Assembly: GCA_036925085.1 (NCBI GenBank) | Contig: JAUPFP010000028.1 | Location: 1,419,501 to 1,483,500, forward strand | From: Brachycybe producta | Taxonomy: Eukaryota > Arthropoda > Diplopoda > Playtdesmida > Andrognathidae | Length of the DNA stretch: 64,000 nt | Direction: 5' to 3' | Shown here: in pieces, positions 12,744 through 24,720 of the stretch | Layout: every line of letters begins with the position of its first letter | Numbering within the stretch: position 1 is the first letter of the stretch | Translations under genes and position numbers: made by a program | The notes under the pieces: model-generated | Database searches by the model: none | What the model was told of the DNA's origin: nothing | Seen by the model: only the letters and a program-made list of their open reading frames with translations

Positions 12744-13620
12744 TTATAATTCTTCTTTCTGTTTTTGTTTGGAATATTTTCCCGGATAATTCTTGTTCTC
12801 GATGACAACTTCTTGGCACCGTTCTTGTTCTATCAGAAAGTCCTTTGCATCCCAAGCTTGAGATCCGTCTTTGAACATGAAAATGGCTCGATGGTCATCA
12901 ACAATATACCTGGTAAACGAAAGGAAGAAGTTCTTGTTTCATTTCTAATAACATGATAATTGCCCAGTTTGTAAACGAAACCTTTCTGCTTGGATATGAT
13001 TATTCATCAAACTAGACTGCCATAATTTTGTTATTTCTTCCGTTTCATCTCGTGACGGATTCCCTTCATCGTAACAACAAAAACGAATCGTTAATAGCTT
13101 ATTACATAACTTATTATTTGGGAGAAATATCTAACCAGAAACGCCAACAAACGACATCAAAGTTTTTCCCTTCTTGGTTAACTTCAACAAATTCTCTGGA
13201 TCCGACATGTCCACTCCTGAGAAATCAAACTTTGGAGGTTTTCTCAGATGTTCAGGCAGTTCATCATCTTCCAGTGGTTCTTCGCGCTCCTAAAATGACA
13301 AAAAAAAACACTTATGAAGTTATGACACATGAGAAAGTTAATTTCACACTTGTCCTACTTTCGGCAGGACAATTCGTTATAACGTGCGACTGTCCTTCTA
13401 TAAATAGGACACTTGGCCATAATTTTCTTACCTCCCATTGGTCGTAAAGCCTTTCTAAATCCGCATCATTGTAATCTCTGATATCTTTCTTTGTCCATTC
13501 TGGCTTCTCCTTTTGCTTATTCTCATCATTATTGCCGTAAACAGTTGGCGTAAATAACGTTATCGCGATGAATAACGTCAAAAACAATGAAAAATGATAA
13601 ACGAAAAATCTCAAAATCAT
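12744..13620 (-). CDS. MESD: LRP chaperone MESD (mesoderm development)
   Basis: MESD is an ER chaperone that folds the beta-propeller/EGF modules of LRP-family receptors, including the Wnt co-receptors LRP5/6. Four exons on the minus strand, 13432-13620, 13136-13289, 12982-13063 and 12744-12909, join to 196 codons plus stop. The first 29 or so residues are a hydrophobic signal peptide (MILRFFVYHFSLFLTLFIAI). The family signatures follow: KKDIRDYNDADLERLYDQWE, then KLTKKGKTLMSFVGVSG, then DETEEITKLWQSSL, and finally DDHRAIFMFKDGSQAWDAKD. The protein ends in KEEL, an ER-retrieval signal of the KDEL class, as expected for a luminal chaperone. All phases agree and introns are 72-142 nt. The protein is somewhat shorter than the 234-residue human one. 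Confidence 0.95.
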
Positions 13621-14390
13621 TCCGCTGGAAACCTAATCGGCTATCTCTAAAACCCGAATTCACAATGTTGCTGTTTCTTCTTTTAGGTTTACCTGTCATT
13701 TCAACTAGCCAGCTAAACAACTAAACGAAGCCGATTCGGCGATTAGTATTTTGGACACAAAATGGTCGACTTTTTAATTTAAAACGTTATGCAGTTGATG
13801 ACAAGCATGAGAAGCTTGATATGTTATCAGAAATAGTTAATGACAAAGCTACGTTTCTCAAGTAGTGGCTCGCGAGCTTATATGTACAAGACAGAATGGC
13901 CTATTTTTACTGAAGGTTGACTACAGTTTCTAATACACCTTCATACTCTTGCGTTTGCGAGCAAGGCATGTGATGTTACGATCCGCTTTTGCGTCTTACG
14001 GTGTTACTAATGTGTTTGCAGATATTACAGTTGCGTTTCTGGCACAGATGGAGAAAAAGAGAGATCATCATCCTCCCCCGTATGCATCAATGGAGTTGGT
14101 ATCATCTTCTACTAATCGTATGCGAGGTGTTTGCTGCTCACTCGCTTGCTGCAGCTGCTGCTTCTTCCGTATGTCCGTCGCGTATCGCTCATTGTGACCT
14201 CGGTTTGTGCACCGCACTGTCTTCTATCTTTAGTTCTAAAGTTTCATCATCGTCATAACTGTATACTTGTATTCGTCACGCGTTACAGCGTAAGATTTAT
14301 TTGTTTTTTGATCTTTTATCTGATTTTGTATCATTAATATTTTTTTTTCTTGCTGATTGACTGAAAAAGAGAAGCCATGTGGGGAAGCCA

Positions 14391-14396
14391 CACGTG
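14391..14396. promoter_or_regulatory. E-box CACGTG
   Basis: A perfect CACGTG lies within GCCACACGTGGGCCCAC between the divergent MESD and transporter genes. This is the consensus of bHLH-Zip factors such as USF, Myc and MiT/TFE. Position alone does not show function, and it is over 750 bp from either start codon. Confidence 0.3.
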
Positions 14397-15767
14397 GGCC
14401 CACTTTATTCAGATTAGAGAGGAAAGGGAGGGCATCAGCATACCGCGTATGACGAAATTAAGAAGCATTTGTCTTATGACTAATGAGTTCAGGAAGGGTT
14501 GACCAATGTGGCACCAACAACCTGAATTGAATGCAAAATATGCTATATTTGTGTGGTGATTTGCATCCGAATTTTTGGCTTCAGAAATATGGTACCGTGT
14601 CACCTGCACTTACTAAACGTGCGATATGTTATTCTAAATTAATTAAAACGTGCCATTATTTCATTTTTGTATATTATAATATATATTGACACGTGCATTG
14701 AATTCAACGTAGGCGTAATTCTGTCTCCAAAATGGGTGGGCAAATTGGGTGATGTTGATTTTATGATGCAATATGTTTACCATGTGATTACGTCATATGC
14801 GTAACAATGAAAATATTATGCATGCTAATTTCTTTAGAATTATTTATGGTTAACGGTGGCCGACTTTTAATTCTTGTTGGGCCACTTTTATGTTTTTATT
14901 TCTGTATTTTACTATTGCGTGCAATTTAAGTGACATTTCATGAGGATTATATTATAATTAAAGTCATAACTTTGCATAAAACGTGCAAAACCCGTTTTGA
15001 GTATGCTATGCACGATAATATATAAATGTAATATTTTGAATATTTGCATAACTTCACTTATTTATTACTTTAGGCACACTTTTTTTTGACAGAAAGTAAT
15101 AATTAGAGAGTGGTTTCTTCAAACACTTCGTTTTGATTTTGCTTTTTCTATTATTGTATTTTCTTATGATTATGTCATCCGTTTAATTAATTGTACTTTT
15201 GCTATAGAATTCAACTCGGAGACACTTTTTATTTGCATAGGTTGAACAATTTCCTTGCATATTTTACAGCTTTGAAGATTATTTGCATAAAATACATAAT
15301 TTATAAATAAATAAAAAACATTTTGCACATTTTTTTTTAATTTTTAGTTGTGTAAACGTTTTGGTCTTTTAATATTTTAAATAATGTTTCAAAGAGTAAA
15401 CGCCCTACCTCCCCACCGGCCCCCACTAACTCTTGATATTCTATCTTTAGTATTTTTATGTTGATGTCCTTTTTAAAATTTTAAAACAAGCTTTTTATGT
15501 GGGTTGAAAATTGACCTAACTTTAAAGTTTTAAACAGAAGATATTTTTTTTTTAAATTTTTATCAATAAAAAGATACGTTGAAAAGATATTAACATCAAA
15601 ATTCTAATACATAATTTAGCAATTTCGTTCTAGTTTCTAGCACACTTTCAATTTCTCCTCAGTGTTACTCATCTAAAATTGCAGAGAATAAACGAAGTTC
15701 GAAAAATCAGAAGAAAAAAACAGCTGTTCATAAAATATGTAACGTTTTTTTTCCCCCCCACGTTTTG

Positions 15768-15800
15768 GGCTCTGTGGCTCGCGAGCCGCAGGTTGAGTAT
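15768..15800. mobile_element. hAT-like element terminus (remnant)
   Basis: The palindromic GTGGCTCGCGAGCCGCAGG resembles the sub-terminal GGCTCGCGAGCC motif found in many animal hAT (Charlie-type) elements. A second copy of GTGGCTCGCGAGC is at about 13865. No paired end or target duplication was found, so this is a remnant at best. Confidence 0.35.
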
Positions 15801-16062
15801 CTTTATGAGAATGCCGATTACTTTATTTTTCTTTCTGATTATTTGAAATTATAAACTTGCATTTATTCATTCATATTTCATTTATATAAATTATGTTTTG
15901 ACATTTACTTGACTTGAGAAAGTTATTAATTAATTATAAACTCATAAGAGGATGGATAAAGGTCCACCATAACTGTCATCGAATGACCTTCAACCTTGAA
16001 CCCACATTTTCCTCTGTCACTAACACGCCTTTTTTTGTTGTTGGCTTTCTCGTAGGTTAGCA

Positions 16063-19000
16063 ATGATGAACCACGAGGAGGAGGAGGGCATTCGTTGTTC
16101 GGCTACGAACGGTGCGGCCGCCGCAACAGTTGGTTTAATATCTGGAAAACAGAAGCCGAAAATGAAGCACGGATCGAAAAACGAGGGGAAAACGACTAAT
16201 GTGAACCTGAAGAAGGAACTGGGTCTCATGGAAGGAGTTTCCATCATCATAGGCATCATAATAGGATCAGGTATTTTTATATCTCCTAAGGGTGTCCTCA
16301 TGTCGGCCGGTTCGGTTGGTCTTTCGCTCGTCATTTGGATTCTTTGTGGTCTTCTGTCTGCCATCGGAGCCATCTGTTACTCTGAACTTGGAACTGCCAT
16401 TCCGAAATCGGGAGGAGATTACGTTTACATTCAAGAGGCTTTCGGTCCGCTCTTTGCTTTTCTCTACCTGTGGGTTGCGAGTGTCGTGTTCATCCCGTGT
16501 ACGAACGCTATTACGGCGCTCACATTTGCTAGTTACACCCTCCAACCGTTCTATTCTCACTGTGTTCCTCCAGACAACGCAGTCAGACTCTTGGCAGCCG
16601 CCATCATATGTAAGATCAACTAATTAATTAATTCTAAAAATATTTTTAACCCTTAAACGATGGGTTAAAAATATTTTTAAAATTAATTTTTTGAATTTAA
16701 TTAAGCATTTTAATATTTTTTTTTAATACAACGAAAACCTTATAACTTAAAAATCGGATAACGCGGAATATATTTTGGTTCGGTTTTTTAGAATAGCCTA
16801 AAATTCTTTTAACACGAAATTCGTTTAGTACAAAAATTACAGTGAAACTTGTTTTACGTGAAATATATTTTTTAACAAAAAATGAAAAAAAAACTGTAAA
16901 TTCAGTTTGGCGTAAATAACATAAAATTATTTTTTTTAACACAAAATTCGTTTAACATAAAAAAAAATATTTAGATTACTTTTATTTCGTGTTAAACTGT
17001 TTTCTTCATTTAAAATTTAAATAGTTTAGAATAATATTGCACACAAATTTGACAAATTAGATGTGAAGACTAATTAGTATTTATTAATTAATAAGTATGC
17101 AAATTTTAATATTACAGTGGAAACCGTTTAATTTGAAGTGGGAAGGTGACCTAAATATTTTTTCTTGTTAAAAAGAAAGATGTTTTTTTTTTACTATTCT
17201 AAGGGACTGTGTACGAAACATATATTTCATGTTATCAGATTTTTCGTTTTATCCGTTTTCATGTTAAACCGAATTTCCACTGTAAATCTAGTGAATTGAT
17301 AGAATTCCTAATTTCTACTGATTAAATAAAAAGTATAAATTGACAATAAAAATTTTATATGAAAGACGTAAGAGGCTGAGAATTTAAAACAGTCGTAAAA
17401 AATCGCATCAAATGATATTGGACATTAAAATTTTGTTATCATCATTAAAAAAAGAAGTGTTTTAACAGCAACACAAATAAGGTATTAAGTTACACTGATC
17501 CTTGTCGTTGTGCTTGTTACTTAAACACTTATTTTATAATATTATATTTTGATAATGACTAACGCCGAAATTTAAGCAGATACAAATTCAATAATGTGCC
17601 AATTGCTTTTTAGAAATTATGCTTTTTATGCAAATAAAAAATAATTTAAAAAGATACAAAATGTGCAAGAAAATTGTTTATTTTATTTTATGCAAATAAA
17701 AAATTCAAAATCATAACGATTTCGTTTAAGAAATCCCTTTGTCTATTTTTTTTTCTTTCTGACCAACAAAGTGTTTTTAAGAAATAAGCAAAATTATGTG
17801 ATTTTTTGCATATTTACAAAAATTATGAAATTTGTGGATTTTGGATTGAACTTAATATTTTTTACATCTATGGTATTATTGCAAACAAATTTAAGTCATG
17901 TCTTATCAAAGTAGACCCAAAATGGTTTAGAACTGACATTATGCGTTTTGTGCAATTTTATGCGTTAGTGATGAGTCTGATGATACAATTATAAAATGAT
18001 ACAAGAGCGTCTTTTCAACATCACTGCTAACCTTGTTAAGGCCCAAATTCAAGAAAGAAATTCGGTCAACGAGAACTTCAATTTTTTTAACTCTCTGAGC
18101 AGTTTCATGATTGAAAAGTCTTTTTTTACGAAGTACCTTTGTATAGGTTTTTTTCTATACTGTATTAGAAACCTGCTCAGAGGGTTCAAATTGAAGTTCA
18201 AGTGCCAAAAGTTTTTTTTAAAACAAATTTAGGCTTATGTAGTGTATAAGGCTGCTTAAATTTCTCTTTAATTTTCATGTTTTTCTTTTATTGGTTTTTT
18301 AAAAAAAAAATTTTAGCTATAAAATTCAATAGTATTTGATTCAGCTTCAGTATTAACTTTAAAATAAAAAATTTAATTTAAAAATTTCAATACTTAGGGG
18401 AGAAATTATTTTTTAAATTAATTTATTATTTAAATTAAGCATGTGGATTTTTTTTTTAATTTCTTGTTTCTTTTGCACTAGGTTTGTTGACGTTCCTCAA
18501 CTGTTACAATGTGAAATGGACGACCAAACTTCAGGATGGTTTCATGTTCTTCAAAATCATCGCATTGCTTTTTATCATATTCACCGGAGCCATATTCCTT
18601 GGAATGGGTAACATGCTGATGATTGTATTATTTCATGTTGTGTTTCGGGTTCATTTTCAAACAAAAGAAGCAAATTTTCTCCCTTTCTGTTGTCTGGAGC
18701 AACAATGAGGAAGAGGCTGATAAACATTATTAAATTAAGAAATGCTGTCATGATGGCGGTGATGTGGGCTTGGGTTGAGAAGAGTGTCAAAACAGCGAAT
18801 TTTGTCTAGTAAACTCTGCTGTGCCCGTCTCAAACGATTCCATTTGGGAGGATTTTATCTCAGGCGATGATGAAAGTTGGAGGTGGAGGCTAGCTTTTAG
18901 GGATTAGAATAGTGTGTGTGTGTGCCAGCACTTCAGGTTGAAAGCCCCAATTAATATCCTACACCAACAGTTAACTAAACAAATGGCTACCAAGGAGAAG

Positions 19001-22000
19001 AAATGGCTTTTTATATATCCTCATACTGTAGAGGGAACCGATGAGGACTGAGCGTATCAGAGACCGAATTATTATACTCCACTGCCGGCATATTAATTAG
19101 AAGCATTTCTAGCCGCTACATCTAACCCTCATCATTGTTGGAATCGTTCGAGATGAAATCGTTTAAGATGGCTGAGTAGATATTTTATTTAGTTTTTGTC
19201 CTATAGGAAGTCTCTTCCCCCTCCACCCGCGATTTTGAGAAAATTTATTTTTTTAAGCGAACGTTTTTCAAGAGAAACATTACGAGAAAAAAAATTGTAA
19301 GTGTTTTAGAAACTAGAATAGTTGGTGATAATTTTCCTGATGATAATTTTAAAAATGAACTTTTTATGACGGTTTGAAAAAGGCGAAATTAACTTTTTGC
19401 ATAATCTTTTACCATTCTAGTTTTGAAAACAATTTGAATTTTTTCATAATGTTGTTTATAAAAAATAATTGCCTGACGTTTTTGCGTCCAAATTTTGACA
19501 CTGCAGGGGGACAAAAGCAAAATGAATATCTATTCAACCACGTTAAGATAGAACACACTGTAAATTAAAGCAGCAGAACACGTTTTCCTATTATGCAATA
19601 CAGAAATTTCTTTTAGTTACAACTTCAGCTTTTTAAATAAGCTTTACAAATACTATAATTGACAAATGACTGCTTTTTTGTTAAAAAGAAAAAGTTATCT
19701 TAAAAAATTGATCTTATCAATTAACTTTTTCATTTTTAAGGGTTGCAAAAGGATGAAAGATATTGCATTAAAAACATGTATTATGAGCGGAAGTTACAAA
19801 CAGTAATCTTGTGAGAGGGACTATTGAGGAGGAGCAGCAACACTCAGCCACTCAAAACACTCTTCTTTATGATGATATAAATAGAACAATACAAACAGAA
19901 ATCATCATCTGTTTATGATAATAAACAACTTGTTGCAGCATCACGGGTGGTAGCCAAATGGCAAAACAAACATATTACAAATGTGTAACCCTGTTTTTAA
20001 TGTAAGATTACTTTTTAGCCATCGTCAAGCCACATATTAATTACTATATTAGTAACATATGTGAGTGGCAGAGAGGGTAAACTGAGAACTTTCAATTGGC
20101 TTATGAAAATTAGGCCCAAATTCAATAAAAAGAAACTCAAGCTTCAACTCTTTAACCCTCAGAACTGCGTTCAACACAGAAAAAAAGAGAGAAAAAATAA
20201 ACAGAAGAAGAAAATCATAAAATTATAACAGTCACACCTTATGATGTCACTGCTTGTGCCCTATTATTTTATGACTAACATCCTAATTGATGACCACTAG
20301 AAAAAGATGTGATATTTCACTGTCATATGACATTTTTATTATCTTCCTGTTTCATTAGGGTTCAAATTCGAGACTGAGAACTAAGGTTTCTTAATGGCTG
20401 TATTTTCTGACCCAAAAAAAAAATTATACTGCCATCTAAAGAAACCATTATTGCTGTTAATTTTGATGGCTTGTGCTGCTCGCTAGAATGTATAAATGGA
20501 ATGGCAGTTAGAAGACTTTTTTGAAAATAATCCATAATTGGGCCATTTTGACATATGATGAACGGCCTTTTAGGCTTTGCCCACAAGTGCAGAAAAACCT
20601 CCCGCAATACAAGTGTTTGCAGTATCTGTTGTTCTATTCTAGGAAGGTCAGAACATTTCGAAGATCCTTTCCATGGCAGTGTTACAGATCCTGGACGCAT
20701 CGCACTCGCTTTTTACTCAGGGATATTTTCTTACACTGGATGGTGATTAATAACTTGATAAGCAAATAAATTAATAAACATTGCGCTATTAAAAAAAAAT
20801 CTCAAAAACGTTTTTGTCACATATTTACAAAGGATAATTCAAGTAAAAGTTGTGTGTTAAATGAAAAACACACCAAAAATAACACCAAAATCTAGAATTT
20901 GGTTTAGTCTATGGAAGCCCATATTCTACAAAATTCAATTGGCTTTTTGATTGGTGCCATTTGTAAGGATTGTTCCAAAAATTTTAACTTTTAATAACTG
21001 TAAAATTATGTTATACAAAAAATGGTTTAGAAGATTAATCTTACATCTTAAAATAATTCATTAATTAGAAAATATTAAAGAAATTCCATAAATTCGTAAT
21101 TTTTGTATTAGTATTGTACACTGTCATTTGGACCCTTTTGAAGAAAGGCCCTGGGTTGGAGGACCAGTAAAACCCACTTTAGTTATGGCTATGTGACATG
21201 TTCTCGTAACAAAAAAACGTTTCGAGTTGTTGTTTTATGTTAATACGAAATGCAAGTGTCTTCTGCCACTTATACTTTTGGAGCGCATTCTCCGGATGGC
21301 GCGCCTGAGTGGCTATTATGTTCTATAATAGTCTCTTCGCCCACCCGCGGTTTTGAGCATTTTGCAAGCAATTCAGTGTTTTCTAAACTGAAAAAATTGT
21401 TAATAATGTTAAGTTTTTTCATAATGAAATCTTTAAAAATAAACTTCTTGTGACAGTTTGAAAAAGTCGAAAATGGTTTTTCATGAAATGTCAATGGAAA
21501 AACCTTAAAACGGCGTCATTTTCAAACTATACATTTAACGTAATTTTCTATACTATTCTAGTTTTGAAAGCAATTTGAATTTTTTTGTAATGTTTAAAAA
21601 AAACGTTCGCGTCCAAATTTTATAAAAACGTCTATGGAACATAGCATTAGCCACTTCAGGGGTGCCATACCGGGGGGGGGGGAAGCAAAGTGAATATCTA
21701 TGAAGCCACTTTCAAACCCTTTAAAACTAATGGAGATTATCTTTTGCTTTATAAAGGAATTATTTGAATTTTGTGACAGAAGAAATGAAAAATCCATACG
21801 TGTGAGCACTTTTTTTTTAAAATTAATTATAAAAATCTTCTCTTTATCCATGAACGATTGTTTCTTTAATTTAGAAATCTACCGAGAGCAATATGGATAT
21901 CGATGCCGATTATCACTTGTATCTACGTTTTGGCTAATGTCGGTTATTTCGTTCTGCTTTCACCTTATGAGATGTTATCATCTAGTGCAGTAGCAGTGGT

Positions 22001-23379
22001 CAGATTTTAATGAAGTGAACAAATATTGTTCTAAAACTCGTTCGTTGTAATTATAACCATGTGGTGTTTTTTTTAGACATTTGCAGATAAATTGCCGTAT
22101 TATTTAAGATGGATCATACCTGTTTGTGTAGCTGGTTCAACGCTCGGTGGTCTAAGCGTTCATATTTTTACATCATCTAGGTTAGAAGAAACTATCAGCG
22201 TTTCTGATGAATATAAATTAAGATGAGTACAACCGTTTTTGTAGGATATGTTTTGTGGGAGCGCGGCAAGGACAGCTTCCGAGCTCGCTTGCGATGATCA
22301 ACATTCACACTTTTACTCCGATTCCATCCTTAGTATTTTTGGTACGTCTTGCATTTGATTTAGAAGATTTAATCTAAGGGCGTTCACAGACGAGCGACTT
22401 TTAGTGGTTGAAATGGACTGCAAAAGGGGGTCAGTTTGTTGTCGAAACCAACTACTCGAGTCAATTGTCAATAGTTGGAAAGTGGTCCTAGTGTAGTTGT
22501 GTGAACTACAAAAGGTGGTCGTAGTAGACCACAGGAATGGCCTCGGCAGCCATTCAGGCAAAATGAATTATTGTTGCTCCGACGTAGAAGCGCGATAGAT
22601 GGTTGACATGGTCCGACCGTCCATGTGAAAACAAGAAACGCTGTCGTCAATGGCGGGGATCGTCCACCGTTTGGCGACTGCAATCTATCAGTGGTTGAGA
22701 AGCCGCTCGTGTGTAATGGACACTTTTTATAGAAATACATTGTCAACCACAGGCACCGGTCGTCGTTTGCGATCACTTTTTGCCGTAGAACACAACCACT
22801 AAAAGTCAGACGTCTGTGAACATCCTAAGATCTCTAATGAGATAATATTTACAGGGCGTTTTGTCACTTATGATGTTGGTGACGAGCGATATTTACGCTC
22901 TCATCAATTACAGCAGCTTCGTGGAGTCGTTCTTCATCGCATTGTCTGTTGCAGGACTGTTATTTTTGAGATGGAAACAACCTAAACTGAAAAGGCCAAT
23001 CAAAGTCAGATTTTATTCAAAACTGAGAAAGAAAATCATTGATTTTATTTTTACATATTAATTTTTTTTTGTAGGTTTCTTTGTTTTTTCCAGTTACGTT
23101 CTTGCTGATTTGTGTATTTCTTTTGTGCTTACCTCTGTATGCCAGCCCCTATGAAGTGGGAATGGGTATTGTCATCATTTTAACAGGAATTCCAGCTTAC
23201 TTTCTCTTTGTGTATTGGAATGAAAAGCCAAAATCGTTCCGTCGAGTTGTTGGCAAGTCAAAGTCTTCACATTGTCGGTACTTTGGTAATGAAAATTTAT
23301 TTTTTGTTGTGCAGGTCAATTTACGGATGCGATTCAAAAATTATTTATGGCTGTGAAGCAAGAAGGAACAGAAGAGTGA
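16063..23379 (+). CDS. L-type amino-acid transporter light chain (SLC7A5/SLC7A8-like)
   Basis: This is a twelve-helix APC-superfamily exchanger of the heteromeric amino-acid transporter family, which moves large neutral amino acids across the plasma membrane when linked to an SLC3 heavy chain. Ten exons: 16063-16609, 18482-18607, 20643-20742, 21757-21801, 21875-21998, 22077-22180, 22245-22341, 22855-23004, 23075-23252, 23315-23379; 511 codons plus stop, all phases agreeing. The substrate-site motif GSGIF is at residues 68-72. Cys167 (FYSHCVPP) is in the position of the LAT1 cysteine that forms the disulfide to 4F2hc. Exon 4-5 coding ([14 protein letters not shown], then NLPRAIWIS) is very close to LAT1. 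The N-terminus is cytosolic and Lys-rich. The last intron has a GC donor (GCAAGT). Whether it is LAT or y+LAT cannot be settled without a tree, so no symbol is given. Confidence 0.93.
17115..17282. mobile_element. 168-bp pogo/Tigger-like MITE with TA duplication
   Basis: The left end CAGTGGAAACCGTTTAA and the right end, which reads inversely CAGTGGAAATTCGGTTTAAC, are directly flanked by TA on both sides. Such ends and a TA target are typical of non-autonomous Tc1/mariner-pogo elements. Related copies are at 46446-46983 and 48636-48780. Confidence 0.75.
17580..17985. repeat. Dispersed AT-rich repeat, TTATGCAAATAAA family
   Basis: Shared landmarks in fixed order are TTTTTAGAAATTATGC, then TTCTGACCAA, then GAAACTGACATTATGC or close variants, then GCATTTTATGC-like ends. 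The same order is seen at about 31290-31650, 36560-36915 and 40670-40940. The consensus is about 350-400 bp. An element at 43992-44287 shares part of this sequence and has terminal inverted repeats, so the family is probably a MITE. Confidence 0.6.
18608..20642. other. Transporter intron 2 (2 kb)
   Basis: It contains a repeat unit at about 19200-19545 that is repeated in intron 3 (21320-21710), a short TGTG tract near 18912 and otherwise unique AT-rich sequence. I see no additional exon, and the flanking exons join in phase 1 without one. Confidence 0.55.
19200..19545. repeat. Copy 1 of a repeat shared by introns 2 and 3
   Basis: It starts with AGTCTCTTC followed by a CACCCGCG.TTTTGAG motif, carries ATTCTAGTTTTGAAA.CAATTTGAATTT in the middle and ends with GCGTCCAAATTTT and AGCAAAATGAATATCTAT. 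The same order of landmarks recurs at 21320-21710. The inner part overlaps the larger foldback family (TGTTTTAGAAACTAGAA). Confidence 0.65.
21320..21710. repeat. Copy 2 of the repeat shared by introns 2 and 3
   Basis: Direct relative of 19200-19545, in the same orientation, with an 11-nt G run (21672-21682) just before the shared AAGCAAAGTGAATATCTAT end. The copies differ by several short insertions. They sit about 2.1 kb apart with exon 3 of the transporter between them. Confidence 0.65.
22378..22825. mobile_element. 448-bp harbinger-like MITE with TAA target duplication
   Basis: The left end GGGCGTTCACAGACGAG then CGACTTTTAGTGGTTG matches the inverse of the right end (GGATGTTCACAGACG then CTGACTTTTAGTGGTTG). 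TAA flanks both sides (22375-22377 and 22826-22828). A 3-bp TWA duplication is the habit of PIF/Harbinger elements. It fills most of transporter intron 7 (22342-22854). No transposase is encoded. Confidence 0.8.
23253..23254 (+). promoter_or_regulatory. GC splice donor, transporter intron 9
   Basis: Exon 9 ends GTTGTTG and the intron begins GCAAGT, the consensus of GC-AG introns. The next exon starts after TGTGCAG at 23315. Only this junction gives the continuous reading [11 protein letters not shown] in the correct phase. Filed here because the type list has no splice-site class. Confidence 0.85.
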
Positions 23380-23893
23380 GAAAAATATAATTGTGCTTGA
23401 TTGCTCAATATGACTCAAGTTCCAAATTTTGTATCTTTTACATTGTATTTTGTTGTTGTTTTGATGTTTTAACAAAAGCATAAAACTGAAACGGTGCCTT
23501 TATATTTTTACAATCATGCGTGTGATTGTATTTTTTTTTTTTGTATTTAATCGTGAACTTATATCTTGATACGAGCGAATACGATTTATTATTTTTTTAT
23601 CATAAGCAGGTTTTTCAACGATAAAAAAAACACAACTTAATTCAAATTATTGTGTTGGTTTAGTTTTTCGAATATTATATTGGAATTGATACATTTATTC
23701 TGGTTATGTATTTATGTTTATGTCAATATATTGGCTATTAAGGAAAAATTCAAAAGAAACTTTTTGTTTTACAAAACTGTTTGTACCGTTTTTAAAAAGT
23801 GTATCAAATTATTGTACCAATAAAAATAAAGAATATTTTTTTATTAAATAGATTTTAAGATTTAAATGTTTTAATTCACGTACGTATATATCA

Positions 23894-23996
23894 CATACAG
23901 CATTACAGAAAAATGACGTCAACCACCGTGATGTACCATGTTGCATTGTGGTGGAAGGCGCCGGCTTTGACGTTATTTTTTCTGTAATGCTGTATG
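23894..23996. mobile_element. 103-bp palindromic mini-element
   Basis: The arms CATACAGCATTACAGAAAAA on the left and the same sequence inverted on the right are nearly perfect over about 30 bp and surround a GC-rich centre. The arms continue into a TGACGTCA-like / AACGTCAA motif. The size fits a very small MITE or a structured RNA hairpin. No clear target duplication was found. Confidence 0.65.
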
Positions 23997-24714
23997 CGGT
24001 GCATTAGCTACATGAACGTAATGAGAGCATATTACAAATTTCAGACTAACTTGCTTAGAATATTATATACTTTATTTCTGTTCAAAGTAATTAATTACAA
24101 TTATTTTATTAAATCAGTGAAAACTAAATACAATTACTAAATTGTAAAAAAAAAATAATTTTAAATTACTCATTTTCCCAAAGCATTTTGAATTACTTTC
24201 CAATCATAGAGATTATAACATCATGAATTGCAAAAACATTAAAAAAAGCAACGCCAGTCTGACAAAAATTCCGGAATAATTAATGTTACTTATGACTAGT
24301 TTGAGAACGAGAATAGATTAAAAAACAAAAGTAATTTCATTACTTTCTTTAAAACAATGTCTTTCCAACAGTGTTTCATACCATTCTAACCTCAAATCCT
24401 TTTCTCAATTTATTATCATTTAACAATTGCAACCGATACCAGGAGTTTAAAAGTAACCCAAAAAAGCTTTTTAATTTTAGTATGTGGCCAAAATGTTGCA
24501 AACTATCATTTTTTAAATTTTTATTTGTAAATTAAAATTTATAAATAACTTTTTAAAGTAACACACACAGTGGAAATTTGTGATTGTAACGAAGCAATTG
24601 TAATCTTAATTATATTAGAAATAAAATCTCGACGAAACTGACATTTTGTAACCAAAAATGCAGTGATGAAACCAAATTTTACTTTTTCTGCAGATGAGAT
24701 TAAAAACAAAAGCT

Positions 24715-24720
24715 TTTATT
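24715..24720 (-). terminator. Probable NFU1 polyadenylation signal
   Basis: TTTATT on the plus strand is AATAAA on the NFU1 strand, 77 nt after the stop. Another AATAAA overlaps the stop codon itself. Either would give a short 3' UTR. Confidence 0.4.

Larger units (their letters stand above)
13621..16062. other. MESD-LAT divergent intergenic region
   Basis: These 2.4 kb separate two divergent start codons and must hold both promoters. A CACGTG E-box sits at 14391-14396 inside a short GC-rich palindromic patch. Foldback-repeat remnants lie at about 15590-15735 and a hAT-like terminus at 15768-15800. Open frames at 13949-14337 have no recognisable domain. A CGTAG acceptor-like signal at 16052-16056, seven bases before the transporter ATG, suggests that its 5' UTR is spliced. 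Confidence 0.5.
16610..18481. other. Transporter intron 1 with pogo-like MITEs and AT-rich repeat
   Basis: Extremely AT-rich intron of 1.9 kb. It contains CAGTGGAAACCG-type elements (a complete 168-bp one at 17115-17282 and a fragment at about 16700-16990), one copy of the TTATGCAAATAAA repeat family (17580-17985), and an imperfect inverted repeat at about 18050-18210 whose arms share GAACTTCAATTT and CTCTGAGCAG. Confidence 0.55.

Noticed and set aside
13949-14337. Overlapping open frames of 68-89 codons between MESD and the transporter
   Set aside because: No domain, no splice signals joining them to other exons, and biased Cys/Ser/Leu composition typical of random frames.
20340-20400. TTAGGGTTCAAATTCGAGACT as a tRNA B-box or SINE head
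   Set aside because: No matching A-box at the right distance upstream and no poly-A or tandem tail downstream.
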